A program made the translations under genes and the position numbers. From assembly GCA_041397765.1 (NCBI GenBank), contig JAWKWA010000012.1:59308-123307 (forward strand): 64,000 nucleotides of DNA, written 5' to 3'. Below the pieces are notes generated by a model. The model was not told the origin of the DNA and searched no databases. It saw only the letters and a list, made by a program, of their open reading frames with translations. Source of the stretch: JAWKWA01 sp041397765. GTDB taxonomy: Bacteria > Pseudomonadota > Alphaproteobacteria > Rhizobiales > Hyphomicrobiaceae. Below, piece by piece: positions 27,467-36,830 of the stretch (position 1 is its first letter; each line of letters opens with the position of its first letter).

Positions 27467-29626
27467 ATGGCCGAGCGATCCTTTGCGAGGGAGGTCGAGA
27501 AGCTCCATCTCGGCGCGGGTGAGGAGTTTCGCGGCGAGGGCATTCTCGCCATCACCAAGGCGCTCCTGCAATCGGGCGTCTCCTATGTCGCGGGCTATCA
27601 GGGCGCGCCGATCTCGCATCTGATGGACGTTCTCTCCGACGCCAACGACATCCTGGCCGGTCTCGGCATCCATTTCGAATCGAGCGCCTCCGAGGCGACC
27701 GCGGCCGCCACCCTTGCCGCCTCCGTCAACTATCCCTTGCGCGGCGCCGCCACCTTCAAGTCGACCGTCGGCACCAATGTCGCCTCCGACGCCCTCGCCA
27801 ATCTGGCATCGGGCGGTGTCACCGGCGGGGCGCTGATCATCGTCGGCGAGGACTACGGCGAGGGCTCCTCGATCATGCAGGAGCGCAGCCACGCCTTCGC
27901 GATGAAATCGCAGATCTGGCTGCTCGATCCCCGTCCGAACCTGCCCAAGATCGTCGAGATGGTCGAGAAGGGCTTCGAGCTGTCCGAGGCCTCCAATACG
28001 CCTGTCATGCTCGAGGTGCGCATCCGCGCCTGCCACGTCCACGGCCGCTTCACTGCCAAGGACAATGTCCGTCCGCAATTCACGCTGAAGGATGCGCTGG
28101 AGAATCCGGTGCGCGACGTCACGCGCATCGTGCTGCCGCCGTCCAGCTATCTGCACGAGAGAGAGAAGATCGAGCGGCGCTGGCCCGCCGCCCAGCGCTT
28201 CATCGTCGAGCATCGCCTCAACGAGATCATGGACGCCGAGGCGCGCGACATCGGCATCGTCATGCAGGGCGGCATGCACAATACCGCCATCCGGGCGCTC
28301 GAGCTCCTCGGTCTTTCGGATGCCTACGGCCGCGCCGAGCTGCCGCTCTATGTGCTGAATGTGACCTATCCCTTGGTCGACGACGAGCTGAAGGCCTTCT
28401 GCCGCGACAAGAAGGCGATCCTGATCGTCGAGGAAGGCCAGCCGGAGTTCATCGAGCAGGCCGTCAACACCATCCTCCGGCGCGCCGAGATCGCCACGCG
28501 CGTGCACGGCAAGGACATGCTGCCGATGGCGGGCGAATACACCGGCGCCGTCATGCGCGACGGCTTCGCCAAATTCGTCGCCCGCTACCGGCCCGATCTG
28601 CTCGAGGACCAGCCGTCGCCCTCCTCCGGCCCGCCGAAGGAGGCGCTTGCCCATCTCGGCCGCGGCGCCGTCCACCCGCGACCGCCCTCATTCTGCACCG
28701 GCTGTCCCGAGCGGCCGATTTTCGCGGCGATGAAGCTCGTCGAGAAGGAGCTCGGCCGCCATCACGTCTCCTGCGACATCGGCTGTCATCTCTTCTCGAT
28801 CCTGCCGCCCTTCGACATCGGCAACACCACCATGGGCTACGGCCTCGGCGGCGCCGGTGCCGCCGCCCTCAATGCCGAGGCCGGCAAGCGCGCCATCGCC
28901 GTCGTCGGCGACGGCGGCTTCTGGCACAACGGCCTCTTGTCGAGCGTCGGCAATGCCGCCTTCAACAAGTCGGACAATGTGACGATCATCGTCGACAACG
29001 GCTATTCGGCGGCGACCGGCGGCCAGGACCTGCTCTCATCGCGCCAGCAGAACCGCATCCGCAAGACCGACACGCCGATCTCGCGGGCGGTGCGCGGCGT
29101 CGGCGTCGACTGGGTGCGCACGCTGACCGACACCTACGACGTGGCGCGCATGCGCGACACGCTGAAGGTGGCGCTGACGACGAAGACGAAGGGACCGAAG
29201 GTGATCGTCGCGCAGTCGGAATGCCAGCTCAACCGCCAGCGCCGCGTGAAGCCTGAGATCGCCAAGGCGATCCGCGACGGCGCGCGTGTCGTCAAGGACC
29301 GCTTCGGCGTCGATGCCGAGGCCTGCACCGGCGATCATTCCTGCATCCGCCTGTCGGGCTGTCCCTCGCTGACCATCGCTCCGCACCCCGATCCCTTGCG
29401 CAAGGATCCCGTCACGAAGGTGATCGACTCCTGCGTCGGCTGCGGCCTGTGCGGCGAGGTCAGCCACGCGGCGATGCTGTGCCCGTCCTTCTATCGCGCC
29501 CGCCTCGTCAAGAATCCCAATGCTCTCGACCGTCTCCTCTCGCGCCTCCGCGCCGCGGTCATCGGCTTCTTCGATCGCCGGCGTCTGCGCGCCACGGTGC
29601 AGCCGAAATCAGCCGGGGGAGCCTGA
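27467..29626 (+). CDS. iorA: Indolepyruvate ferredoxin oxidoreductase, alpha subunit
   Basis: The 719-residue protein is the TPP- and Fe-S-containing subunit that oxidatively decarboxylates aryl-pyruvates (indolepyruvate, phenylpyruvate) to aryl-acetyl-CoA, with ferredoxin or another acceptor. The N-terminal pyrimidine-binding part has SYVAGYQGAPISHLMD; the TPP-binding motif is VGDGGFWHNGLLSSVGNAAFN in two contiguous pieces; the cysteine motif CTGCPERP lies before it. At the C terminus the cysteines CTGDHSC and SCVGCGLCGEVSHAAMLCP are the Fe-S ligands. The ATG at 27467 is preceded by GGAGACGACGCC. It is followed after three bases by the beta subunit, so the two are one operon. Confidence 0.92.
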   Translation: MAERSFAREVEKLHLGAGEEFRGEGILAITKALLQSGVSYVAGYQGAPISHLMDVLSDANDILAGLGIHFESSASEATAAATLAASVNYPLRGAATFKSTVGTNVASDALANLASGGVTGGALIIVGEDYGEGSSIMQERSHAFAMKSQIWLLDPRPNLPKIVEMVEKGFELSEASNTPVMLEVRIRACHVHGRFTAKDNVRPQFTLKDALENPVRDVTRIVLPPSSYLHEREKIERRWPAAQRFIVEHRLNEIMDAEARDIGIVMQGGMHNTAIRALELLGLSDAYGRAELPLYVLNVTYPLVDDELKAFCRDKKAILIVEEGQPEFIEQAVNTILRRAEIATRVHGKDMLPMAGEYTGAVMRDGFAKFVARYRPDLLEDQPSPSSGPPKEALAHLGRGAVHPRPPSFCTGCPERPIFAAMKLVEKELGRHHVSCDIGCHLFSILPPFDIGNTTMGYGLGGAGAAALNAEAGKRAIAVVGDGGFWHNGLLSSVGNAAFNKSDNVTIIVDNGYSAATGGQDLLSSRQQNRIRKTDTPISRAVRGVGVDWVRTLTDTYDVARMRDTLKVALTTKTKGPKVIVAQSECQLNRQRRVKPEIAKAIRDGARVVKDRFGVDAEACTGDHSCIRLSGCPSLTIAPHPDPLRKDPVTKVIDSCVGCGLCGEVSHAAMLCPSFYRARLVKNPNALDRLLSRLRAAVIGFFDRRRLRATVQPKSAGGA

Positions 29627-29629
29627 GCC

Positions 29630-31210
29630 GTGCCGCCCGTTGCAAGCTCGAGCCGCGCCATCCGCATCGCCGTGCTCGCCATGGGCGGCGAGGGCGGCGG
29701 CGTGCTCGCCGACTGGATCGTCGATCTCGGCGAGACCGGCGGCTACATCGCCCAGACCACCTCGGTGCCGGGCGTCGCCCAGCGCACCGGCGCGACGATC
29801 TACTACATCGAGCTGTTTCCCCGCCGTCTCGCCGATGCGGCGGGCCGCGAGCCCGTTCTTGCGCTGATGCCGGTGCCCGGCGACGTCGACATCGTCATCG
29901 CCTCGGAGTTGATGGAGGCGGCGCGCGCCGTCGAGCGTGGCCTCGTCACGCCCGACCGCACGGTACTGATCGCCTCGACGCACCGCGTCTACGCGATGAC
30001 CGAGAAGATCGCCCTCGGCGACGGCCGCAGTCAATCCGCGCCACTTCTGGAGGCTTGCCGCCGGGCCGCCCGGCGCCTCGTCGCCACCGACATGGCGGCG
30101 ATCGCCGAGGAGAGCGGCAGCGTCATCAGCGCGGCCCTGCTCGGCGCGCTCGCCGGTTCGGCCGCGCTGCCATTCACCCGTGACGACTTCCTCGCAACCA
30201 TTCGCCGCGGCGGCGTCGGCGTCGAGGCGTCGATCCGCGCCTTCGAGCTCTCGCTCGCACGCACCATGAACGACGACGCCGGCGCGAGCCTGCCGTCGGC
30301 TCCGGCCACCGCGCCGGTGAACGCCGCCCCCGCCGGTCTTGACGATCTCGCCAGTCTTGACGATCTCGTCAGACTTGACCATCTCGTCGGGCGCGAAAGC
30401 TGGTGGGGAGAGGCCGGCGAGGAATTGCGCACCATCGTCGGTCACGCGCTGCCCCGCCTCGTCGACTACCAGGACGAGGCTTATGCACGCCTCTATCTCG
30501 AGCGGCTTCGCCCGATCGCCGGCCTCGCGCGCGATGGCGGCGAGAACGGCACGCGGCTTCTCGCAGAAACCGCGCGCCAGCTCGCCCTCGCCATGACCTA
30601 TGAGGACACCATCCGCATCGCCGATCTGAAGACACGTCCCGAGCGCCGCGCCCGCATCGCCCGCGAGGTGCGCGCCGGTAAGGACGACGTGCTCGAGATC
30701 GCCGAGTTCCTGCATCCCCGTCTTCAGGAGATCGCCGAGACCGTGCCGGCCCCGCTCGGCCGCTTCATCACCGACAACCGCGCCGCCCGCGCCGTCGTCA
30801 CATGGGCGACGCGCAAGGGCCGGATCGTCACCACGACGGGCATCCGCGGACACCTGCTCCTCAGTGCCGTCGCCGCGCTGAAATCGCGCCGCCGCCGGTC
30901 GCTGCGCTTTGCCGCCGAGACCCGCGCCATCGAAGGCTGGCTCGACAGGATCGCCGCGACAGCCCCGAAGGACTGCGAACTCGCCATCGCCTATGCCGAG
31001 GCGCGCAATCTCGTCAAAGGCTATGGCGACACCCACGCGCGTGGGCTGGCGAGCTTCCGCGCCATCACCGCCGCGCTCGATCGTCTCGAGCGGCGCTCGG
31101 ATGCCGCCGCCAGGTTGCGCCGGCTGACGGCCGCCGCCCTCGCCGACGACAGCGGCAAGGCGCTTGCCGCCGAGCTGGCATCTCTCGATCCGGCGCCGCA
31201 AGGCGGTTGA
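29630..31210 (+). CDS. iorB: Indolepyruvate oxidoreductase, beta subunit with C-terminal extension
   Basis: The 526-residue protein begins with the gamma/beta-type domain of 2-oxoacid:ferredoxin oxidoreductases (IRIAVLAMGGEGGGVLADWI, TTSVPGVAQRTGATIYYIEL). It then continues for about 330 residues in a helical region (for example RLVDYQDEAYARLYLERL) that matches the longer alphaproteobacterial form of this subunit rather than the short archaeal one of about 200 residues. The start is a GTG at 29630 three bases after the iorA stop, so translation is coupled. The partner acceptor and the role of the extension are not evident from sequence. Confidence 0.88.
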   Translation: MPPVASSSRAIRIAVLAMGGEGGGVLADWIVDLGETGGYIAQTTSVPGVAQRTGATIYYIELFPRRLADAAGREPVLALMPVPGDVDIVIASELMEAARAVERGLVTPDRTVLIASTHRVYAMTEKIALGDGRSQSAPLLEACRRAARRLVATDMAAIAEESGSVISAALLGALAGSAALPFTRDDFLATIRRGGVGVEASIRAFELSLARTMNDDAGASLPSAPATAPVNAAPAGLDDLASLDDLVRLDHLVGRESWWGEAGEELRTIVGHALPRLVDYQDEAYARLYLERLRPIAGLARDGGENGTRLLAETARQLALAMTYEDTIRIADLKTRPERRARIAREVRAGKDDVLEIAEFLHPRLQEIAETVPAPLGRFITDNRAARAVVTWATRKGRIVTTTGIRGHLLLSAVAALKSRRRRSLRFAAETRAIEGWLDRIAATAPKDCELAIAYAEARNLVKGYGDTHARGLASFRAITAALDRLERRSDAAARLRRLTAAALADDSGKALAAELASLDPAPQGG

Positions 31211-31389
31211 TCGGGCCCGCCGGACCGCGAGCGCGTGTGTCCGCCGGACATGCTCCACGCCGTTGCGCAACCGCCGGCAACAGGGAATTAATTGTCGGTT
31301 AACGCCGGCACGGCTTGATCGTCGCCACTGGAATTCCGCGATTCGAGCACCATATCCGACTAGGTTCTCATTCCGGGGAGAGGGAAGCC

Positions 31390-32415
31390 ATGCAGGGCCT
31401 GTCCATCATATTCTTTCTGCTTATCATCCTCATCGCATTTACGCTTTGGACGACCATCAAGGTCGTGCAGCAGGGCTACACCTATACGGTCGAGAGCTTC
31501 GGCCGCTACACGCGCACGCTGCAGCCCGGCCTGCATATCCTGAAGCCCTTCATCGAGCGCGTCGGTCATCGCGTGAACATGAAGGAGCAGGTGCTCGACA
31601 TTCCCGGTCAGGAGGTCATCACCCGCGACAACGCCATGGTGCGGGTCGACGGCGTCGCCTTCTTTCAGGTGCTCGACGCCGCGCAATCGGCCTACAAGGT
31701 CACCGATCTGCACCTCGCCATCATCAACCTCACCATGACCAATATCCGGACGGTCATGGGCTCGATGGACCTCGACGAGCTGCTCTCCAACCGCGACCAG
31801 ATCAACGCCCGGTTGCTGCAGATCATCGACGACGCCACCGAGCCGTGGGGCGTGAAGGTGACGCGCATCGAGATCAAGGACATCGCCCCGCCGCGCGACC
31901 TCGTCGACTCGATGGCTCGACAGATGAAGGCCGAGCGCGAGAAGCGCGCCCAGATCCTCGAGGCCGAGGGCATGCGCCAGTCGCAGATCCTGAAGGCCGA
32001 GGGCGAGAAGCAGGCCGCCATCCTCGCCGCCGACGGCCGCAAGGAAGCCGCCTTCCGCGACGCCGAGGCGAGAGAGCGTTCCGCCCAGGCCGAGGCCAAG
32101 GCGACCGAGATGGTCTCGACCGCCATCGCCGGCGGCAGCGTGCAGGCGATCAACTACTTCGTCGCCAACAACTATGTGAAGGCGCTGGAATCGCTCGCCT
32201 CCGCCCCGAACCAGAAGATCATCATGATGCCGCTCGAGGCATCCTCGGTGATCGGCTCGCTCGGCGGCCTGGCCCAGATCGCCGGCGAGGCGTTCGGCCA
32301 GGGCGGCGGTGGCTCGGGTGGATCGCCGACGGGCGGCGGCTCGGGCGGACGCGGCCGTTCCTCGGGCGAAGGCACCGTGCGCGTCGCCTCGCCCTGGGGC
32401 TCGAGCGAGAGCTGA
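31390..32415 (+). CDS. SPFH/band-7 (stomatin, QmcA-like) membrane protein
   Basis: The 341-residue protein has one N-terminal membrane anchor (LSIIFFLLIILIAFTLW), then the SPFH/band-7 domain (GYTYTVESFGRYTRTLQPGLH, IPGQEVITRDNAMVRVDGVA). A coiled-coil stretch follows at about residues 175-240 (MKAEREKRAQILEAEGMRQ), with a Gly/Ser-rich C terminus. Such proteins form membrane rings and pair with an NfeD protein. An NfeD gene begins 155 bases downstream, which supports the assignment. GGGGAGAGGGAAGCC precedes the ATG at 31390. It is QmcA/HflK-like but not part of an hflKC operon. Confidence 0.9.
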   Translation: MQGLSIIFFLLIILIAFTLWTTIKVVQQGYTYTVESFGRYTRTLQPGLHILKPFIERVGHRVNMKEQVLDIPGQEVITRDNAMVRVDGVAFFQVLDAAQSAYKVTDLHLAIINLTMTNIRTVMGSMDLDELLSNRDQINARLLQIIDDATEPWGVKVTRIEIKDIAPPRDLVDSMARQMKAEREKRAQILEAEGMRQSQILKAEGEKQAAILAADGRKEAAFRDAEARERSAQAEAKATEMVSTAIAGGSVQAINYFVANNYVKALESLASAPNQKIIMMPLEASSVIGSLGGLAQIAGEAFGQGGGGSGGSPTGGGSGGRGRSSGEGTVRVASPWGSSES

Positions 32416-32570
32416 AGGCGGCATCCCCGTTCTCCCCGCGCATGCCGGACGGGCGTGCCGGGGGGACGGGACGATCGCCCTCCTCCTCGCCCCGTTGAAC
32501 GGATGCGGCCGGAGGATCATACCGGCAGTCGCGTGCAGACGTTTCGGCTCGTCTATCGGAGACCTGACAC

Positions 32571-33014
32571 ATGATGTCGGAAATGGCGGATTTGGGCGGC
32601 TGGGCCTGGCTCGGCGCCGGCCTGCTGCTGCTGATCCTCGAGGCGATCGTGCCGGGCGTGTTCCTGTTGTGGTTCGGCTTTGCCGCGGCCGTCGTCGGTG
32701 CCGTGGTGCTGATGTTCGACATCTCGCTGCCCTGGCAACTCGCCCTGTTCGGCGCCGCCGCCATCGCCAGCCTCGTCCTCGCCAAGCTCGTCTTCCGCTA
32801 TGGCGAGACGGTCTCCGACGATGGCGGCATGAATGTCCGCTCGGCCGGCTATGTCGGCAAGATCTATGTCGTCGAGCAGCCGATCTCGAACGGTCGCGGC
32901 AAGATCCGCATCGGCGATTCGCTCTGGATCGCCGAGGGACCCGATCTCGACAAGGGAACGCGGGTGCGTGTCACCGCTGTGCACGGCACCGTTCTGAAGG
33001 TGGAGCCGGCCTGA
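32571..33014 (+). CDS. NfeD-family membrane protein
   Basis: The 147-residue protein has two to three N-terminal hydrophobic segments (AWLGAGLLLLILEAIVPGV, LLWFGFAAAVVGAVVLMF, LALFGAAAIASLVLAKLVF) and a C-terminal soluble beta-barrel (OB-like) domain with AGYVGKIYVVEQPISNGRGK and TRVRVTAVHGTVLKVEPA. This is the short NfeD type, without the ClpP-like protease domain. It works with the SPFH protein encoded just upstream in membrane-domain organisation. The start could be ATG 32571 or the next codon, also ATG. Confidence 0.88.
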   Translation: MMSEMADLGGWAWLGAGLLLLILEAIVPGVFLLWFGFAAAVVGAVVLMFDISLPWQLALFGAAAIASLVLAKLVFRYGETVSDDGGMNVRSAGYVGKIYVVEQPISNGRGKIRIGDSLWIAEGPDLDKGTRVRVTAVHGTVLKVEPA

Positions 33015-33069
33015 GACGGCCGGCCCGGGCGCGCATGCCGCCTCGTTTGGCCGCCCGACCTCAATGATC

Positions 33070-33627
33070 TCAAAGTCCGAGCCGCTCGCAGATGAGGCGC
33101 GCGCACGCCTCGGGCGTCGCCGACGCCGTGTCGATTTCGAGGTCATAGGCGATCCCGGCATGGACGCGCGGGAACTGCCAGCGCGAGAGGCCGATCATGC
33201 GGTCGCCGCGTGCCCGCTCGCGTGCCTCGAGCACGTCGAGCGGCGCATGTACGCCGACGGCGTGATTCACGATCCCTGCGAGCAGACGGCGGTACTCGGC
33301 CATGGTGTCGCCGAGCATGACGTCGTCGACGATGAGGTTGTTGCCGGCCTGCGCCATCGCCACGACCGCGTGCTGCATGCCGACGAGCGCCCGCTCCGCG
33401 GCAGGTCCGGTGTGGATCACCACCTCGGGCCGGCCGTCCACCGTCCGGGTCTCGAAGACGAGGCCCTCGGGGTGGTCAAAGAGTGCCGCCGGCAGCATGT
33501 CGAGGAAGGCATCCATCGCCACATGCAGGAAGGTCTCGCGCGCGACAACCTGCAGCGCCCGCGCGATCGACGACTTGCCGGCGCTGCCGACACCGTTGAG
33601 GAGGATCACGCGGCCGGGCGCGGCCAT
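33070..33627 (-). CDS. Chloramphenicol phosphotransferase-like P-loop kinase
   Basis: The 185-residue protein has a Walker A motif near its start (ILLNGVGSAGKSSIARAL) and resembles the chloramphenicol 3-O-phosphotransferase (CPT) family in length and in FLHVAMDAFLDMLP, NLIVDDVMLGDTMAEYR and VHAPLDVLEARERARGDR. CPT-like proteins are small ATP-dependent kinases. The true substrate of most genomic members is unknown, so this should not be read as proof of resistance. It shares the strand with the KpsF gene directly upstream (37-base gap). Confidence 0.82.
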   Translation of the reverse strand: MAAPGRVILLNGVGSAGKSSIARALQVVARETFLHVAMDAFLDMLPAALFDHPEGLVFETRTVDGRPEVVIHTGPAAERALVGMQHAVVAMAQAGNNLIVDDVMLGDTMAEYRRLLAGIVNHAVGVHAPLDVLEARERARGDRMIGLSRWQFPRVHAGIAYDLEIDTASATPEACARLICERLGL

Positions 33628-33663
33628 GGCAGCTTCCTCGCCTGCGTCACGGCGCCCTGCCGC

Positions 33664-34695
33664 TCAGGCAACGCCCGCGCGCAGCAGATCGTGGACATGC
33701 ACGATGCCGACCGGCTTCTGTGCCTCGACGACGAACACCGCGGTGATCTTCGAGGAGTTGAGCACCTCCAGCACCGCCGAGGCGAGCGTATCGGGCGTGA
33801 CCGCCTTCGGCCGCTTGGTCATCACCTCCGCGACGCTGCGCTCGAGCAGATCCGGCCCCATCTTGCGCCGCAGGTCGCCGTCGGTGACGATGCCGACGAG
33901 CCGGCCGCGCTGATCGACGACGCCGAGACAGCCGAAGCTCTTCTCCGTCATGACGACCAGCGCCTCCGCCATCCGCGTCTCGGGCGCGACGATCGGCAGC
34001 CGCTCGTCCTTGTGCATGAGGTCGGACACGAAGCGCAGGCTGGCGCCGAGCTGGCCGCCCGGATGGAAATCGCGGAAGTCGGTCGCGGTGAAGCGCTTGC
34101 CCTCGAGCAGCGCCACCGCGAGGCAATCGCCGAGCGCGAGCTGCATGGTCGTCGAAGTGGTCGGTGCCAGCCCGTGCGGACAGGCCTCCTTGGCGCGCGG
34201 CAGCACCAGCGCCACCTCCGACGCCCGGGCGAGCGCGCTTTCGGCCCGCGAGGTGACGGCGATCAGCGGCACCGTGAAGCGGCGCGAATAGGTGATGATA
34301 TTGGTGAGCTCGGCCGTCTCGCCCGACCACGACAGCGCCAGGATGACGTCGTCGCGGGTGATCATGCCGAGATCGCCGTGACTCGCCTCGGAGGGGTGCA
34401 CGAAATAGGCGGGCGTCCCGGTCGAAGCGAAAGTCGCCGCGATCTTGCGCCCGACATGCCCGCTCTTGCCGATGCCCGTCACGATCACCCGGCCGCGGGC
34501 CGAGGCCATGGTCTCGACGGCCGAAACGAAGGCGGCGCCCATGCCGGTGCGCAGGATGGCGTCGAGCGCCTTCAGCCCCTCGGTCTCGAGCGCGAGCGTT
34601 CTCAGTGCCGAGGCGAGCGCATGGCTCTCGTGCCGCGCGGGGCTCGCCGAAGCCCGGGCCGCACGCGTGCGCGAACGCTCCCCTTTGCCTGCCAT
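33664..34695 (-). CDS. kpsF: KpsF/GutQ-family arabinose-5-phosphate isomerase
   Basis: The 343-residue enzyme interconverts ribulose-5-phosphate and arabinose-5-phosphate, the first step toward KDO for lipopolysaccharide. It has an N-terminal SIS domain (VIVTGIGKSGHVGRKIAATF, FVHPSEASHGDLG, ALSWSGETAEL, APTTSTTMQLALGD) and two C-terminal CBS domains (ERLPIVAPETRM, VGIVTDGDLRRKM, KPVGIVHVHDLLRAG). GGAGGGGC precedes the ATG at 34695. Residues 1-25 are basic and poorly conserved. A CPT-like kinase gene follows 36 bases downstream. An outer-membrane protein gene is divergent. Confidence 0.92.
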   Translation of the reverse strand: MAGKGERSRTRAARASASPARHESHALASALRTLALETEGLKALDAILRTGMGAAFVSAVETMASARGRVIVTGIGKSGHVGRKIAATFASTGTPAYFVHPSEASHGDLGMITRDDVILALSWSGETAELTNIITYSRRFTVPLIAVTSRAESALARASEVALVLPRAKEACPHGLAPTTSTTMQLALGDCLAVALLEGKRFTATDFRDFHPGGQLGASLRFVSDLMHKDERLPIVAPETRMAEALVVMTEKSFGCLGVVDQRGRLVGIVTDGDLRRKMGPDLLERSVAEVMTKRPKAVTPDTLASAVLEVLNSSKITAVFVVEAQKPVGIVHVHDLLRAGVA

Positions 34696-34890
34696 CTCGC
34701 CCCTCCGCCGCTCGCCTGTCGTTCGATCCTCGGTTCGCCGGATGCCGTCACACCCGAAGGATCCTTCTACAACCTTTTGCGGCGGGCCCGCCTGCTTGTC
34801 CAGCGGATGGGCGTCGCAGGCTGTGGATATTTCCCTCTCTTCGACCGACATTTCCCGCGGATCATCGAGTTGCACCAGCAAGAAACGCTC

Positions 34891-36735
34891 ATGGGCTCGT
34901 CCGCGTCCCGCGACACGCCTCCTAACCCGGTCTTAACCAGACTTCGCCGACAATCGCGTCCGTTCGTTCCGCGTACCGGTCCGGCTAGTCCTCGGCGAAG
35001 GTCGCCAAGTCTCGTGCGCGCAATCCGTCTCGACATCCTCAGGCCAGGCTCCGTGCCGAGGCCGGAACAGCCCAGGCGCCCCGCGCGGCGCCTCTTGGCT
35101 CGGACCGTGGCTGCCGCCGCGTTCCTGCTCGCCCTCTCCCCCGCCTCGACCGCCCCGGCCCAATCCCTGCTCCGCCAGGACCTGCGCGGCAGCACCGACG
35201 ATGCGGCCGGCCAGATCCCCTCAGGCGCCGATCCCGACGAGCCCGGAACGACGCTGGAGGATGCCCGCGCGACCTCGCCGCTCGATGCCCTCATCGGCGC
35301 CATCCGCCGCGGCAATCCCGACGAGTTCACCGGCGAGGACGGCGAGGATGGCAGCGACCCGCCCGTCGCCGCCCTCGCCGACGGCGACCTCGCCGAGACC
35401 GAGCCGGAAGCGAGCACAGACGGCACCACCGAGAGTGCCGAGCCCGAGGGCCCCATCGACGGTGACATGTCGGCGGATGGCCGCTACTACGCGCTCCCCG
35501 TCGAGGACGACGGCGCGGCCGAGCCCGCCATCTCCCGCCCCTCCCCCGCGGACGAGGAGCCCTATGCCGCCACGGCCGGCGCCTTCCGACCCGCCTATCC
35601 CGAGGAGGACGAGGACTGGTTCGAGCCGACCGGCCTGCGCCTCGGCGCATTCCGCATTCTTCCCGAAGCGGAGATCGCGTTGCGCTTCTCCGACAATGTC
35701 CGCCTCTCGCCCGAGGCTCCCGTCTCCGACAGCGCGCTCGTTCTGCGTCCGGCCTTGCGCATCCAGTCCGACTGGACGCGCCACGAGGCCCACGCCGCCG
35801 CCTCGGCCGATCTGAGCTTCTACGACGACGAGCCGAGCGAGGACGACCGCGCCTATGCTCTCTCCGCGGGCGGCCGGGTCGATATCCTGAAGGGCACGTC
35901 GCTCGAGGGCGAGACGAGCCATGCGCTCACCCAGGAAAGCCGCGGCACCATCGACTTCCCCGCAGGCGCTGCCGTGCGCCCCGACATCCGCACGACGACC
36001 GCCTCCCTCGCACTCAACCAGCGCGTCACCAATCTCTACGGCCGCCTCTCGGGCGAGACCGGCTGGGAGGAGCATCAGAGCGAGGAGGGGCTCGCCGGTC
36101 CCGATCCGCGCAGCTTTCACGATGCCGGCGGCGCGCTCCGCCTCGGCTACGAGATCTCGCCCGGTCTCTCGGTCTTCGCCGAGGGCGAGACCATCCGGCG
36201 CAGCTACGACGTCGTCGCCGCCGACGGCCTCGTGCGCGACCTGCAGATCCGCACGCTGCGCGGCGGCGTCGCCGTCGAGATGTCGTCGAAGCTGAAAGGC
36301 GAGATGAGCCTCGGGCGCACCGTCGGCGATCCCGACGACAGCCGCCTGCAGAAGGTCGATGGCCTCGTCGTCGACGGCGCCGTGACCTGGGAGCCGACGG
36401 CGCTGACGACCGTGACCGCAAGCGCCGGCTCGGAGATTTCGCCGACCACCGTCGCCAATTCGGCCGGCTCGCTCTCGCGCAGGCTCGGCCTCGAGGTTCG
36501 CCACGAGCTGCGTCGCTACTTCGCCGTCGCCGCCGGCCTCGGCTATGCGACCGACAGCTACGCTGGAACCGACATCGAGGAGGACGAGCTGACCAGCTAC
36601 CTCGAGGCGGAATACCTCTTCACCCGCACGCTCGGCGTCACGGCGCGCTACCAGCACACCGACTTCTCCTCGAGCGAGCCCGGCCGCGACTACACCGAGG
36701 ACGAGGTGACGCTCGGCGTCAAGGTGCGGCGCTGA
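34891..36735 (+). CDS. Outer-membrane beta-barrel protein with acidic N-terminal region
   Basis: The frame encodes up to 614 residues. After a basic stretch comes a signal peptide (ARTVAAAAFLLALSPASTAPAQS). Then follow about 140 residues that are Asp/Glu-rich and low in hydrophobics (DEPGTTLEDARATSP, EEDEDWFEPTG). The C-terminal 380 residues consist of alternating amphipathic strands ending in DEVTLGVKVRR, as in a putative beta-barrel porin of the BBP2-like type often linked to exopolysaccharide export. The start is uncertain: ATG 34891 has no strong ribosome-binding site, and GTG 35014 or 35053 would place the signal peptide closer to the N terminus. It is divergent from kpsF. Confidence 0.75.
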   Translation: MGSSASRDTPPNPVLTRLRRQSRPFVPRTGPASPRRRSPSLVRAIRLDILRPGSVPRPEQPRRPARRLLARTVAAAAFLLALSPASTAPAQSLLRQDLRGSTDDAAGQIPSGADPDEPGTTLEDARATSPLDALIGAIRRGNPDEFTGEDGEDGSDPPVAALADGDLAETEPEASTDGTTESAEPEGPIDGDMSADGRYYALPVEDDGAAEPAISRPSPADEEPYAATAGAFRPAYPEEDEDWFEPTGLRLGAFRILPEAEIALRFSDNVRLSPEAPVSDSALVLRPALRIQSDWTRHEAHAAASADLSFYDDEPSEDDRAYALSAGGRVDILKGTSLEGETSHALTQESRGTIDFPAGAAVRPDIRTTTASLALNQRVTNLYGRLSGETGWEEHQSEEGLAGPDPRSFHDAGGALRLGYEISPGLSVFAEGETIRRSYDVVAADGLVRDLQIRTLRGGVAVEMSSKLKGEMSLGRTVGDPDDSRLQKVDGLVVDGAVTWEPTALTTVTASAGSEISPTTVANSAGSLSRRLGLEVRHELRRYFAVAAGLGYATDSYAGTDIEEDELTSYLEAEYLFTRTLGVTARYQHTDFSSSEPGRDYTEDEVTLGVKVRR

Positions 36736-36830
36736 GCCCAGGCTCGCCTTGCGGCTGGCGAGGAAGCGCGACAGGGATGCGACGCCCCGGAGCAGACCGA
36801 ACTCTGCTCCGGAGACGTGCGCGTGCCGTC

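Noticed and set aside
33064..34890. Long N-terminal extension of the outer-membrane barrel frame
   Set aside because: It is antisense to the CPT-like kinase and kpsF and contains no signal peptide until after 35050.
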